Positions 18,433-28,411 of a DNA stretch of 64,000 bases are shown in pieces. The DNA is taken from positions 62,001-126,000 of the forward strand of contig CALXQJ010000010.1 in the NCBI GenBank assembly GCA_944390575.1. The letters run 5' to 3'. The DNA comes from an uncultured Spirochaetota bacterium. Its GTDB lineage: Bacteria; Spirochaetota; Brachyspiria; Brachyspirales; Brachyspiraceae. The notes beneath the pieces are model-generated. The model made no database searches. It was not told the origin of the DNA and was given only the letters and a program-made list of their open reading frames with translations. Within the stretch, counting starts at the first letter, position 1. Each line of letters begins with the position of its first letter. The translations under genes and the position numbers were made by a program.

Positions 18433-18522
18433 AATTATGTTTATTCAACTTAAAATTTCTTAATAATATATTATAATGAATAAAAAATAAATTATTAATT
18501 AATAACAAAGAGGAAATTAATT

Positions 18523-20286
18523 ATGCGTTTTAAAAGTGCTTATAATGGAATATTAACAAAAAATGATATAGGAAAAGAAGTAAAATTAGCAGGATGGGTT
18601 TCTAAGAGAAGAGATCATGGTGGAGTTATTTTTGTAGATTTAAGAGATAAAACAGGTTTTGTACAGGTTGTTTTTAATCCTGAAATTAATAAAGAAGCAC
18701 ATAATAACGCTCAAGATTTAAGAAGTGAATATGTTATTAGTATAGAAGGTAAGGTGCGTGCTAGAAGTGAGGATATGATTAATCCTAAGATACCTACTGG
18801 TGAAATAGAAGTAATGGTTGACAAATTGGAGCTTTTAAATACTTCTGAAACACCTAATTTTTTAATAGAAGATGGTATTGATACTAATGAAGAAGTTAGA
18901 CTTAAGTATAGATATTTAGATTTAAGAAGACCTGAGATGTTTGATAATATGTATAAGAGATTTTTAATATCTAATGCTTTTAGAAAACATCTAACTGATA
19001 ATGGTTTTATAGATGTAGAGACTCCTATACTTAATAAAAGCACTCCAGAAGGAGCAAGAGATTTTTTAGTACCTTCAAGACTTACTAAAGGAGATTTTTA
19101 TGCCCTTCCTCAATCTCCTCAAATATTTAAGCAGATTTTAATGATTTCTGGTTTTGATAGATATTTTCAGATTGCAAAATGTTTTAGAGATGAAGATTTA
19201 AGAGCTGATAGACAACCTGAGTTTACTCAAGTTGATATTGAATCTTCATTCCTTTCTACTGATGAGTTTCTATCTATAATGGAGAAAGTTACTGCTAATA
19301 TAGTTAAGGATGTATATAATATAGATATACCAACACCTTTTCCACGTCTTCCTTATGCTGAGGCTATGGAGAAGTATGGTTCTGATAAGCCTGATACTCG
19401 TTTTGATTTACATCTTATTAATGTAGAAGAAGCGGTTTCTGGTTGTGATTTTGTTGTATTTAAGAATGCTTTAGCTAATAATATGATTATTCGTTGTTTG
19501 AATGCTAAGGGGGGAGAGAAGCTTTCTAGAAAAGATATTGATGATTTTACTAAGTATGTTTCTATATTTGGTGCTAAGGGGCTTGCTTGGATGAGGGTTA
19601 CAGAAAATGGACTTGAGTCTAATATTGTTAAGTTCTTTACTGAGGAGAATCAGAAAAAATTATTAGAGGTAACAAAAGCTGAGAAGGGTGACACTTTATT
19701 CTTTGTTGCTGATACACCAAAGGTTACTTATGATGCACTTGGTAATTTAAGACTTAAAGTTGCTGAGAAATTAGATTTAATAGATAAAAGTAAATTAAAC
19801 TTTTTATGGGTTGTTGAGTTTCCATTATTTGAGTATGATCATAAAGATGAGAGAGTATATGCTACTCACCATCCTTTCACTGCACCTGTACCTGAGGACG
19901 TTGCTATACTTGAAAGTGATACTTTAAAAGTTCGTAGTGATACTTATGACTTGGTACTTAATGGTAATGAGATAGGTGGCGGTGGTCAGAGAATATATGA
20001 CTCTAAAGTACAGGCTACTATATTCAAACTTCTTGGTATATCTGAGGATAAGGCTAAGGAGAGATTTGGTTTCTTACTTGATGCTTTAAAATATGGTGCT
20101 CCTCCTATGTGTGGTATGGCTTTTGGACTTGATAGGGTTGTGATGCTTCTTCAGAAAAAAGATAGTATTCGCGATGTTATAGCATTCCCTAAAACTCAGA
20201 AAGGACAATGTTTGATGAGTGAATGTCCTGCTGGTGTGGATGCTGATCAGCTTGAAGAACTTCACTTAAAGATTGATGAAGAGTAA
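18523..20286 (+). CDS. aspS: Aspartyl-tRNA synthetase
   Basis: 587 residues, the usual bacterial length. N-terminal OB-fold anticodon-binding domain (VKLAGWVSKRRDHGGVIFVD), class II motif 2 (FRDEDLRADRQPEFTQVD), a bacterial GAD insertion, motif 3 near the end (GAPPMCGMAFGLDRVVML) and FPKTQKGQCLM. It charges tRNA-Asp; the tRNA-Asp gene itself lies at 59 kb. Good ribosome site (AGAGGAAA). Whether it also acts on tRNA-Asn cannot be told. Confidence 0.97.
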   Translation: MRFKSAYNGILTKNDIGKEVKLAGWVSKRRDHGGVIFVDLRDKTGFVQVVFNPEINKEAHNNAQDLRSEYVISIEGKVRARSEDMINPKIPTGEIEVMVDKLELLNTSETPNFLIEDGIDTNEEVRLKYRYLDLRRPEMFDNMYKRFLISNAFRKHLTDNGFIDVETPILNKSTPEGARDFLVPSRLTKGDFYALPQSPQIFKQILMISGFDRYFQIAKCFRDEDLRADRQPEFTQVDIESSFLSTDEFLSIMEKVTANIVKDVYNIDIPTPFPRLPYAEAMEKYGSDKPDTRFDLHLINVEEAVSGCDFVVFKNALANNMIIRCLNAKGGEKLSRKDIDDFTKYVSIFGAKGLAWMRVTENGLESNIVKFFTEENQKKLLEVTKAEKGDTLFFVADTPKVTYDALGNLRLKVAEKLDLIDKSKLNFLWVVEFPLFEYDHKDERVYATHHPFTAPVPEDVAILESDTLKVRSDTYDLVLNGNEIGGGGQRIYDSKVQATIFKLLGISEDKAKERFGFLLDALKYGAPPMCGMAFGLDRVVMLLQKKDSIRDVIAFPKTQKGQCLMSECPAGVDADQLEELHLKIDEE

Positions 20287-20296
20287 ATAAAAAATT

Positions 20297-20333
20297 AATA
20301 CCTATGCTTGTCATTATAGCGTAGGTATTTTAT
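20297..20333 (+). terminator. Terminator of aspS
   Basis: An 11-bp stem (AATACCTATGC with GCGTAGGTATT, one G-T pair) and a TTTTATTT tail, ending a few bases before the next start codon. Confidence 0.8.
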
Positions 20334-20337
20334 TTAT

Positions 20338-20868
20338 ATGCATAGCAAAATAATAATTGAGACTGAAAGATTAATTTTAAGAAACTTTTCTTATGATGAT
20401 TATGACTATTTGATATTAATGCTAAAAGATAAAGAAGTGATGTATGCTTATGAGCATTCCTTTTCTGATGAAGAGTGTATAAAGTGGCTTAATAAACAAA
20501 TTAATAATTATAGTAAATATGGGTTTGGACTTTTGGCTGTTGTTTTAAAAGAAAATGGAAAACTTATAGGACAATGTGGACTTACAATGCAAAGTATAAG
20601 TGAAAATGATGATGTTATTGAAATTGTTTATATCTTTAATAAAGATTATTGGAATAATGGATATGCTACAGAATCTGCTATATATTGTAAGAAATATGCT
20701 TTTGATGTGCTTAATAGTGATAAAGTTTATTCAATAATAAGAGATAATAATATATCTTCACAGAGAGTTGCTATAAAAAATGGTATGCAAAAGGTTGGAG
20801 AAATTATAAAATTTTATTATAACATATATATGAAACATTATATATATTGTACTTATAAGGATTCATAA
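20338..20868 (+). CDS. GNAT acetyltransferase, RimJ/RimL type
   Basis: 176 residues. The N-terminal IIIETERLILRNFSYDD, a central LIGQCGL strand, and YWNNGYATESA acetyl-CoA loop are typical of RimJ/RimL-like N-acetyltransferases, which modify protein N-termini or small amines. The ATG comes directly after the aspS terminator with no ribosome site, so translation is probably weak or depends on readthrough. Substrate unknown. Confidence 0.82.
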   Translation: MHSKIIIETERLILRNFSYDDYDYLILMLKDKEVMYAYEHSFSDEECIKWLNKQINNYSKYGFGLLAVVLKENGKLIGQCGLTMQSISENDDVIEIVYIFNKDYWNNGYATESAIYCKKYAFDVLNSDKVYSIIRDNNISSQRVAIKNGMQKVGEIIKFYYNIYMKHYIYCTYKDS

Positions 20869-20900
20869 AAAATATATGCTGTATATTTGAAAGGATAAAA

Positions 20901-21389
20901 ATGATAATTAGAAAAACAACTATAAATGATATATCGGTTTTAGAAAAATTATTTGAAAGTGCAAGAGAATACATGATAGAACAAGGAAATCCTACTCAGT
21001 GGACTAATGGCTATCCTGATATAGATACTATAAAAATTGATATAGAAAAATCTAAAAGCTATGTATGTGTTGATGATGATGGTATTATACTTGCTACTTT
21101 TGTCTTTTCTATAGGCATAGAAGAATATTATAAAAATATAGAAGATGGTTCTTGGCTTAATGATAATGAGTATGGAGTTATTCATAGACTTGCATCTAAT
21201 AGAAGTAAAAAGGGAGTAGCTTCATTTTGTTTGAATTGGTGTTATAACAAGATAAATAATATTAGAGTATATACTCATAAAGATAATATACCAATGCAAA
21301 AACTATTAGAAAAAGAAGGTTATACTCAATGTGGAATCATAACTTTAAAGAGAAGTGGTGATAAGAGAATAGCCTTTCAAAAAGTATAA
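20901..21389 (+). CDS. GNAT-family acetyltransferase
   Basis: 162 residues. Starts with IIRKTTINDISVLEKLF, has the YGVIHRLASNRSKKGVASF acetyl-CoA binding segment and ends in a RVYTHKDNIPMQKLLEKEGY block, a standard GNAT layout. A ribosome site (AAAGGA) precedes the ATG. It follows another GNAT gene by 32 bases but the two are not close paralogues. Substrate unknown. Confidence 0.85.
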   Translation: MIIRKTTINDISVLEKLFESAREYMIEQGNPTQWTNGYPDIDTIKIDIEKSKSYVCVDDDGIILATFVFSIGIEEYYKNIEDGSWLNDNEYGVIHRLASNRSKKGVASFCLNWCYNKINNIRVYTHKDNIPMQKLLEKEGYTQCGIITLKRSGDKRIAFQKV

Positions 21390-21644
21390 TTATTTTTTTT
21401 CTTTTTTATTTAATTGATATTCATATTTTGTAGCTATTTTTTTAGTATTATCATACTTTTTGTGTTCATATTCTTTATTTATAAATTTTTTCACAAAAAA
21501 CATTACAACAATAACCATCGTTATAATTCCAACAATTTGAAATAAGTTTTCAAAAGAATCTTCTACTATATCTTCAAAATCATCAAAAAAGCTATATAGG
21601 TTTGATGATAATATTATAGTTAATATAATAATACTTTTTTTCAT
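21390..21644 (-). CDS. Small membrane protein, paralogue with basic tail
   Basis: 84 residues: an N-terminal hydrophobic segment (signal or TM, ending NLYSF), an acidic stretch DDFEDIVEDSFENL, a second hydrophobic helix (IVGIITMVIVVMFFV) and a Lys-rich tail. The core matches the 58-residue protein encoded just upstream. There is no ribosome site; the start follows the upstream stop by one base, so translation is probably coupled. Function unknown. Confidence 0.65.
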   Translation of the reverse strand: MKKSIIILTIILSSNLYSFFDDFEDIVEDSFENLFQIVGIITMVIVVMFFVKKFINKEYEHKKYDNTKKIATKYEYQLNKKEKK

Positions 21645-21645
21645 A

Positions 21646-21822
21646 CTATTTATTTAAAATTTTTTTTCTAACAAAGTAAATAACAATTGCAATTATAACA
21701 ATAATTCCAACTACTTGAGCTACATCTTCAAATACAAATTCAAATATATCTTCAAAATCAAAAGAGTAGGCATTTACTGCTGTAGTAAGAATTATAAACA
21801 TACTTATAAAAAGACTACTCAT
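21646..21822 (-). CDS. 58-residue membrane protein, paralogue without tail
   Basis: Translates as an N-terminal hydrophobic segment ending in NAYSF, then DFEDIFEFVFEDVAQ, a hydrophobic helix (VVGIIVIIAIVIYFV) and RKKILNK. A ribosome site (GGAAG) lies 6 bases before the ATG. It shares the acidic-then-helix plan and the end VKK/VRK..INK/ILNK with the following gene, showing a tandem duplication of tiny envelope proteins. Acidic linker plus basic end suggests one TM after a cleaved signal. Function unknown. Confidence 0.65.
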   Translation of the reverse strand: MSSLFISMFIILTTAVNAYSFDFEDIFEFVFEDVAQVVGIIVIIAIVIYFVRKKILNK

Positions 21823-22028
21823 TTCAAACTTCCTTTTCTATTCTACTATAATAATAACATATTTTATTTAAATTACAAGTATAAATATAAATTATTTTTA
21901 CAAAAGAAAGTGTTTGTTAATTAATATATGTTTTTTGTGTTTAAAAAATAATTAAGCAATTTTTTTATTTTCCGAGTTTATTTAAGATAATATAGTAAAT
22001 TTTTAATTATGATAATTAAGGAGAGATA

Positions 22029-23306
22029 ATGTATAGATACTCTATAGAAGGTACTAATAATATAGATGGCGTAGTAAAAATTTCTGGTTCTAAGAATGCG
22101 GCTCTTCCACTTTTAGTAGCATCACTTCTTACAGATGAGCCTATAGTTTTGCACAATGTACCCGATTTAGTAGATGTACATGTATTAATAAATATATTAT
22201 CTCCTTTAGGTAAGAGTGTAGATTTTAAAAATAATACAACAGTAGTAATATCTAAGAATGAGAAAAGTGAAGAAGCTCCTTATAAATTAGTAAAGAAGAT
22301 GAGAGGCTCTATTATTGTACTTGGACCACTTCTTGCTAAAAGAGGACATTGTAGAGTATCATATCCTGGCGGTTGTGCTTTTGGACCTCGCCCTATAGAT
22401 TTGCATTTAAAGGGTATGGAGGCACTTGGAGCTAAGATAAATATTACAGAGGGGTATATAGAAGCTAGTGTTGATGGTTCTTTAGTTGGGTCAGATATAG
22501 ACCTTTCTGGTAAATTTGGTCCTACTGTTTTAGGAACTGATAATGTAATGATGGCGGCAGTTCTTGCTAAAGGAACTACTATTATACGAAATGCTGCTAT
22601 GGAGCCTGAATGTACTAATTTAGCACAGTTGCTTGTTGCTATGGGAGCTAAAATAGAGGGAATAGGTACTTCTACTTTAACTATTACTGGAGTTGATAAA
22701 TTAAATGCTGTGGAGTTTGAAATTATTCCAGATAGAATAGAGGCTGGTACTTTTTTAGCACTTGCAGCTTCAGTGAGAGGTAGATTAAAATTAGAAAATA
22801 CAAATCCTAATCATCTAACTAGTGTGTTAGAACTTTTGAAAAAAATAGGTTGTGATATAAATACTACAGATACTACTATAGAGATAAATGCTAAAGATAA
22901 AGAATTAAAACCTTTTGATATAGAAACACTTCCATATCCTCATTTTCCAACAGATTTACAAGCTATATTTACAACTTTAGCTTGTACTATAAAAGGGAAA
23001 AGTACAATAACAGAGAGAATATATCCAGATAGATTTAATAATGTACCTGAGCTTATTAGAATGGGTGCTAAGATAGATATAAATGAGCATAGTATTACTA
23101 TAAATGGTGGTGCTAAATTATCTGGAGCTGAGGTTCAGGCTAGCGATTTGCGTGCTGGTGCTGGGCTTGTTATTGCTGGAGCTTGTGCTTCTGGGGTTAC
23201 TAAAGTTCATAGAATATATCATATAGAAAGAGGATATGAAAACTTTGAAGAGAAGTTATCTAATATAAATGTACATACTGTTAAAGAACTAGATGATATT
23301 TTATAA
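22029..23306 (+). CDS. murA: UDP-N-acetylglucosamine 1-carboxyvinyltransferase MurA
   Basis: 425 residues. First committed step of peptidoglycan synthesis: transfers enolpyruvate from PEP to UDP-GlcNAc in the cytoplasm. Signatures are the SGSKNAALPLL start, the catalytic loop PGGCAFGPRPIDLHL with Cys116 (the residue alkylated by fosfomycin), GTDNVMMAAVLA and the end LRAGAGLVIAGACASG. Strong ribosome site (AAGGAGAGA). It sits 14 bases before a flagellar rod gene, an unusual pairing but plausible in spirochaetes, where flagella lie in the periplasm. Confidence 0.96.
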   Translation: MYRYSIEGTNNIDGVVKISGSKNAALPLLVASLLTDEPIVLHNVPDLVDVHVLINILSPLGKSVDFKNNTTVVISKNEKSEEAPYKLVKKMRGSIIVLGPLLAKRGHCRVSYPGGCAFGPRPIDLHLKGMEALGAKINITEGYIEASVDGSLVGSDIDLSGKFGPTVLGTDNVMMAAVLAKGTTIIRNAAMEPECTNLAQLLVAMGAKIEGIGTSTLTITGVDKLNAVEFEIIPDRIEAGTFLALAASVRGRLKLENTNPNHLTSVLELLKKIGCDINTTDTTIEINAKDKELKPFDIETLPYPHFPTDLQAIFTTLACTIKGKSTITERIYPDRFNNVPELIRMGAKIDINEHSITINGGAKLSGAEVQASDLRAGAGLVIAGACASGVTKVHRIYHIERGYENFEEKLSNINVHTVKELDDIL

Positions 23307-23320
23307 GGGGGATTAATAAT

Positions 23321-24169
23321 ATGGTTAGAGGAATGTATACTGGTGCTAGTGGAATGATAGCTGAGCAGTTTAGACTCGATGTTGTTGCTAATAACTTGGC
23401 TAATGTTGATAAGCCTGGATTTAAGAGAGATACAGCTACTTTTAAGTCATTTCCAGAAATGCTTGCAGCTCGTACCGAAGATGATGGAGTTGTAATATTT
23501 CCACTTGGTTCTACAGATGTTCGTCCTTATATTGGAAATATTGGCACTGGTGTTGAGGTTAATGAAGTATTTACTGAGTGGGAGCAGGGTTCTTTACGTG
23601 AGACTGGTAATCAACTTGATATTGCTTTAAGTGATAAGGGCTTTTTTGCAGTTGAGACTCCTTATGGAGAGAGATATACTCGTAATGGTAGTTTTATTTT
23701 AGATAAGGATAATTATCTTGTTACTAAGCATGGATATAAGGTATTGGGTGAGAATGGATATATTCAAATAAAGCAGAATAATTTTAATATTGATGAACAG
23801 GGTAGAATTAGTGTTAATCAGAGATATCAGGATAATGATGAGTTTGTACAGGCTAATGATAATAATTGGGAAGGGGAGAGAATTTTAGACACTTTAAAAA
23901 TAGTGCGTTTTGATAATGAAAGATTCCTAAAGAAAGAAGGTGAATCATTTTGGGTAGATACAGATATTAGTGGTAAAGCTCAAATAGCTAAGGCTGGTAT
24001 AAATAGACCTAAAGTTATGTCGAGATTTTTGGAAACTTCTAATGTAAATCCTGTTAATGAGATGGTTAGAATGATAGAAGTTCAAAGAGCCTATGAACTT
24101 AATTCTAAATCTATTACTACTCATGATACTTTGATAGGTAGAGTGATTAATGAAGTTGGTAGAGTTTAA
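23321..24169 (+). CDS. Flagellar basal-body rod protein, FlgG/FlgF family
   Basis: 282 residues. The N-terminus MVRGMYTGASGMIAEQFRLD and the ANNLANVDKPGFKRD motif are the conserved rod/hook signature, and the C-terminus ends with VNPVNEMVRMIEVQRAYELN. Central D1-like domain GFFAVETPYGERYTRNGSF. Spirochaetes usually carry two such genes (FlgF/FlgG or FlhO/FlhP); only one is here and I cannot assign which. It forms part of the rod of the periplasmic flagellum. Confidence 0.9.
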   Translation: MVRGMYTGASGMIAEQFRLDVVANNLANVDKPGFKRDTATFKSFPEMLAARTEDDGVVIFPLGSTDVRPYIGNIGTGVEVNEVFTEWEQGSLRETGNQLDIALSDKGFFAVETPYGERYTRNGSFILDKDNYLVTKHGYKVLGENGYIQIKQNNFNIDEQGRISVNQRYQDNDEFVQANDNNWEGERILDTLKIVRFDNERFLKKEGESFWVDTDISGKAQIAKAGINRPKVMSRFLETSNVNPVNEMVRMIEVQRAYELNSKSITTHDTLIGRVINEVGRV

Positions 24170-24244
24170 TTTACGTTATATACTTTATAAAAAAGTTATA
24201 TAGTGTTATAATGCTACAATTAGTATTAATTTTATGGTGAATAT

Positions 24245-27151
24245 ATGATAGGTAAATTTAGAAATGAAGATCTTACTTTATTAGAAATAAAATTAATAGG
24301 AATATATGTATTTTCCAGTTTAATTTTATGGTATTTATTATCATATTTTTTCATATATAAAGCTAATACTAGATTTTATGGAGCTAATTTAATTTTAGCT
24401 ATTATAGTTGCTGTTTATACGCATAAAAATATAGTAGCTTGTAAAAATAAAGAAAAGATTAAGCTTGCAAGAAGAACTATTTCTACCTTCTTTAATGGTC
24501 TTATGAGTGGAAACTTTATAGAGATAGGTCTTCAGGTTATTAATCATCATTCTTCTACTTATCTTTATACTCATATATTAGCTTTATTTTCTTTGCTTAC
24601 AGTAGTAGCATTTGCAGTATCTTTATCTATATTATCATTTAATAGATTTGTAACTAAGTTTGATTTGAAAGGTGACTTGTCAGCATATTATGTTAGTATA
24701 CCATCAAAGCTTGTTTTTATAGTATATTTTCTATTTTCTTCTATTATAATACTTTTTATTATAAATTATATCTCTATGAGAGAGAAGTCTTATATTGAGA
24801 ATATAGAGAAGCTTACATTTAATAGAATATTTAAAGTTTATAAAGATATTATTAGTTTTAATGATTCTATATATAGTGATATGTCTAAGTATGAAGGATT
24901 ATTGGTTAATAATATATATAAAAATAATGGTATAATAAATAGAGAGAGTATTATTGCTGATATTCATCAAAATGTAAATGGTATTTTTCAAAGTCAGTAT
25001 AATTATGTTTCTATTAATATTAATAAGGATGTTTTACAAAGACCGCTTGCATATTCTATTAATTTATTTAGAGAGAGATATGCAGGTGATTATAGATATT
25101 CTATAAGAACATTAGATCATCTTACTACGCATCCATTTGCTGGGTATGATAAGGTTAGTACAGATGTTAATATAAATAATGAGAGAAATATATATTTAGA
25201 ATCATACTATCCTCTTACATACTTTAATCAGATTATAGGGTATGTAGTATCTGAAGTTGATGTAAAAAAGTATAGTGAGATAATTAGAAATACAGCTTTA
25301 ATTAGAGATTGGTCTTATGTATTTTATAAATTAGATGATAAAGATATATTTTTAAGTTCTGATAATGATAAATTAACACAAAATAGAAATGTATTAATGC
25401 AAACTTCACAAGATATGTATGACTTTATTACTGATATAGAGAAAAATATTAACTTTGATATTTATTCTTTATCTAGACAGGTTGATATTGGTAGTGATAG
25501 ATATGTAATATTGTCTTTATATATAAAAGAATTTAATATTATGACACTATACTATCAAAATGTAGTTCCATTAATAAAATCTGGAAGATTAGAGAGTCAA
25601 ATATCTATATTTATATCTATTGTTATATTTATATTCTTATTATTTACTTTCTTATATATTACATTAATAAAAATATTATTTGCTTCTATTAGAAAGGCAA
25701 ATGAATCTACTAAGAAGCTTATAGGTGGAAAAGGCGACTTAAGAAATAGAATATATTATAATAATAATGATGAGATAGGAGTTTTAATTAATAATTTCAA
25801 TTTATTTTTAAGTGATTTAGATAATTTAATAGGTGAGTTAAAAATAGAAAACAAGAATGTATTTGAAGAGATAAAAATTATAGAGCAGATTATAGATGAT
25901 AATACAAATAGAATAGTAGCACAAAATAAGAGTATTTCTCAAAACTCATTAAGTATTAATAGTATTATAAACTCCATACAAAATGTTACTACTTCTATAG
26001 ATCAACAAAAAAATGCATTCAATTCAGCATCTGGTGCTGTAGAAGAACTTTTAAAAACAGTTTATAATATCAACTTAAGTATGGAGAGACAGGCTTCTTC
26101 TGTAGAGCAAACTTCTGCTTCTATTGAGGAAATGATTGCAAATATTGCTTCTGTGGCTAAAAGTGTTAATAAAGCAGATCTTTTTGCTAAAAAGCTTCTT
26201 ATAGATGCACATAATGGTGGAGCTAGTGTAAAAGAGGTTATAGAGGCTATTCGTGGTATTGAAGAGAGTAGTGATCAGATTAAAGATATTGTAACGGTTA
26301 TTCAAAATATTACAGATCAAACAAACCTACTTGCGATGAATGCTGCTATAGAGGCGTCTCATGCTGGTGATATGGGTAAGGGGTTTTCTGTTGTTGCAGA
26401 TGAGATTCGAACTTTATCTGAGGATACTGCAGAAAATGCTAAGTCTATTACTAATATTATTAAAAATATTACAAAGAGAGTTGAAGAGACTATGGAGCTT
26501 GCTAGTAATAGTGGTAAGTCTATTGATAATATTTTGGATATTTCAGAGAGTACGGCTAAGGTTGTTTCTGAGATTAATATTGCAAATAGTGAGCTTGAGA
26601 TCGGTGGACGTGATATACTTGAGACTATTAAGCATTTGAATCAGATTACTAATGAGATTAAAAATTCTGTTAAAGATCAAATTAACAGTGGAGATGTTGT
26701 AGATAGTCAAATTACAATTTTGAATCAGATTAATAATGAGGTTGCTGGTATTATAGAAGCTAATAGTGCTGGTGCTAAGGATATTCATAATACTATGACT
26801 TTTCTTAATGAGATTTCTAATAAAAATACAGAAAGTAATACTAAATTTTTAGAGGCTACTCAAAAATTAAATGAAAGCTTTACAAGATTTAATTCTCTTA
26901 TGGAAGGATTTACTACTAAGGCTAATGAATCTAATATTGTTATTGATATAAAAAATGAAGATAATACAGATAATAATGAAAATATTACTGATAATTCTGA
27001 TCTTACAGAACTTGAGAGAGTTGAAAAAGAGTTAGCTAATATAGAAGCTGAACTTAAAATGGCTGAAAAAAAGAGAGATGAATATAAGATTATAGATTTT
27101 GATGATAATACTAATGAAGATGATAGTGTTAATAATGAGCATACTAATTAA
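24245..27151 (+). CDS. Methyl-accepting chemotaxis protein with multi-TM N-terminus
   Basis: 968 residues. About five hydrophobic segments occupy residues 14-180, followed by a large extracytoplasmic domain to about 450, another TM (455-478), HAMP, and a long cytoplasmic signalling coil. The hairpin tip near 690-730 has TDQTNLLAMNAAIEASHAG and FSVVADEIRTLSEDT, the CheA/CheW contact region. The C-terminus is Asp/Asn/Glu-rich. Methylation-type Glu pairs flank the tip. The extra N-terminal TM bundle before a standard one-sensor receptor is unusual. Ligand unknown. Confidence 0.93.
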   Translation: MIGKFRNEDLTLLEIKLIGIYVFSSLILWYLLSYFFIYKANTRFYGANLILAIIVAVYTHKNIVACKNKEKIKLARRTISTFFNGLMSGNFIEIGLQVINHHSSTYLYTHILALFSLLTVVAFAVSLSILSFNRFVTKFDLKGDLSAYYVSIPSKLVFIVYFLFSSIIILFIINYISMREKSYIENIEKLTFNRIFKVYKDIISFNDSIYSDMSKYEGLLVNNIYKNNGIINRESIIADIHQNVNGIFQSQYNYVSININKDVLQRPLAYSINLFRERYAGDYRYSIRTLDHLTTHPFAGYDKVSTDVNINNERNIYLESYYPLTYFNQIIGYVVSEVDVKKYSEIIRNTALIRDWSYVFYKLDDKDIFLSSDNDKLTQNRNVLMQTSQDMYDFITDIEKNINFDIYSLSRQVDIGSDRYVILSLYIKEFNIMTLYYQNVVPLIKSGRLESQISIFISIVIFIFLLFTFLYITLIKILFASIRKANESTKKLIGGKGDLRNRIYYNNNDEIGVLINNFNLFLSDLDNLIGELKIENKNVFEEIKIIEQIIDDNTNRIVAQNKSISQNSLSINSIINSIQNVTTSIDQQKNAFNSASGAVEELLKTVYNINLSMERQASSVEQTSASIEEMIANIASVAKSVNKADLFAKKLLIDAHNGGASVKEVIEAIRGIEESSDQIKDIVTVIQNITDQTNLLAMNAAIEASHAGDMGKGFSVVADEIRTLSEDTAENAKSITNIIKNITKRVEETMELASNSGKSIDNILDISESTAKVVSEINIANSELEIGGRDILETIKHLNQITNEIKNSVKDQINSGDVVDSQITILNQINNEVAGIIEANSAGAKDIHNTMTFLNEISNKNTESNTKFLEATQKLNESFTRFNSLMEGFTTKANESNIVIDIKNEDNTDNNENITDNSDLTELERVEKELANIEAELKMAEKKRDEYKIIDFDDNTNEDDSVNNEHTN

Positions 27152-27180
27152 TTGACAAAATAATAAAGTTTGAATATATT
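27152..27180 (+). promoter_or_regulatory. Promoter of alr
   Basis: TTGACA (27152-27157), 17 bases, TATATT (27175-27180). It begins immediately after the chemoreceptor stop codon. Confidence 0.7.
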
Positions 27181-27221
27181 ATTTATGTAATACTAAAAAT
27201 CATATTTAGGAGTGCTTTTCT

Positions 27222-28328
27222 ATGTCTTACTTTGCAACTGTAGAGATTAACAAGTCTATATTAGAGAATAATATTAAAATTATTAAGTCTATAACAAATA
27301 ATAAACTACTTGCTATATTAAAGGCTAATGCTTATGGTCATTCTCTTGTTGAGATGTCTAAACTTTCTGAGAAGTATGGTGTTGATGCTATTGGGGTTGC
27401 TACGGTTGAGGAAGGTATTATTGTTCGTGATGCGGGGGTTAAAATACCTGTTTTAGTTTTATTTAAGCATTATAAGTGTGAAGCTGAGACTTTATGTCGC
27501 TATGCTCTTACTCCTGTTATTAGTGATGATGAGTCTTTAGAGATTTATCATAATTACTTAGAGAAAAATAATAAAAAGATGAGCGTTTATATAAAGTTGG
27601 ATACTGGTCTTAATAGAATGGGTGTCAAACTTGATGGACTTTTAGATTTGGCTAAAAAAGTTTTATCTTATAATACATTAATATTAGAAGGTATTAGCAC
27701 TCATTATTCTTATTCTGATGGTGGTGAAGATAATATTGAGGCAAAAGAGTTTACATTAGGTCAAATAGAGGTATTTAATAAGGGTATTCAATTATTAAAA
27801 GAAAATAATATAAACTTAAATACATCACACACTTCAAATTCTGCTGCTATACTTTCATATAAGAATTCTCATTTTGATATGGTTCGAGCTGGTATTTTAT
27901 TATATGGTTATCCTTATACTGGATTTGGTGATAATGGTATTAAACCTATTTTAGAGTATAAGACTAAGGTTATATTGGTTAAGAAGGCTTATAAGGGTGA
28001 GATAGTTTCTTATGGTTGTAGCTATAAATTTGATAAAGATACTAAGATAGCTGTATTGCCTGTTGGTTATGCTGATGGTATACCTCGTGCTTTATCTAAT
28101 AATTGGGAAGTTAAGATTAATGGTAAGTATTATCCTGTACGAGGTAGAGTTTGTATGGATACTATGATGGTTGAGGTTTTTGATGATGATGTTAAAGTGG
28201 AAGATGATGTACTTATATATGGAAATGATGAGAGAGTAAACTTATATAATATTGCTAAGAATGCTAATACTAGTTTGCATGAAATTTTAGTTAGAATAGG
28301 TGATAGAGTAAAGAGAGTTTTTAAGTAA
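27222..28328 (+). CDS. alr: Alanine racemase
   Basis: 368 residues. PLP enzyme making D-alanine for peptidoglycan. The PLP lysine is K34 in LLAILKANAYGH; the second base is in the C-terminal domain, near VSYGCSYKF; IAVLPVGYADGIPR and RGRVCMDTMMVEV are typical. Ribosome site AGGAG before the ATG. It has its own promoter and sits in a neighbourhood with murA and PBP genes. Confidence 0.96.
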   Translation: MSYFATVEINKSILENNIKIIKSITNNKLLAILKANAYGHSLVEMSKLSEKYGVDAIGVATVEEGIIVRDAGVKIPVLVLFKHYKCEAETLCRYALTPVISDDESLEIYHNYLEKNNKKMSVYIKLDTGLNRMGVKLDGLLDLAKKVLSYNTLILEGISTHYSYSDGGEDNIEAKEFTLGQIEVFNKGIQLLKENNINLNTSHTSNSAAILSYKNSHFDMVRAGILLYGYPYTGFGDNGIKPILEYKTKVILVKKAYKGEIVSYGCSYKFDKDTKIAVLPVGYADGIPRALSNNWEVKINGKYYPVRGRVCMDTMMVEVFDDDVKVEDDVLIYGNDERVNLYNIAKNANTSLHEILVRIGDRVKRVFK

Positions 28329-28345
28329 TTATATTTTTATAATAT

Positions 28346-28374
28346 TTGATAGAAGTTTTTAAATATGCTATAAT
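28346..28374 (+). promoter_or_regulatory. Promoter of the unknown gene after alr
   Basis: TTGATA (28346-28351), 17 bases, TATAAT (28369-28374), 37 bases before the ATG. Confidence 0.65.
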
Positions 28375-28411
28375 TTTACAAGTAGCTTTAAAATAAATTG
28401 TATTAAATATT

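Noticed and set aside
21715-21924. Tyr/Lys-rich plus-strand frame
   Set aside because: It is antisense to the 58-residue membrane protein, has no ribosome site and a biased composition.
26361-26639. Leu/Arg-rich plus-strand frame inside the chemoreceptor
   Set aside because: Out-of-frame shadow of the conserved signalling hairpin.
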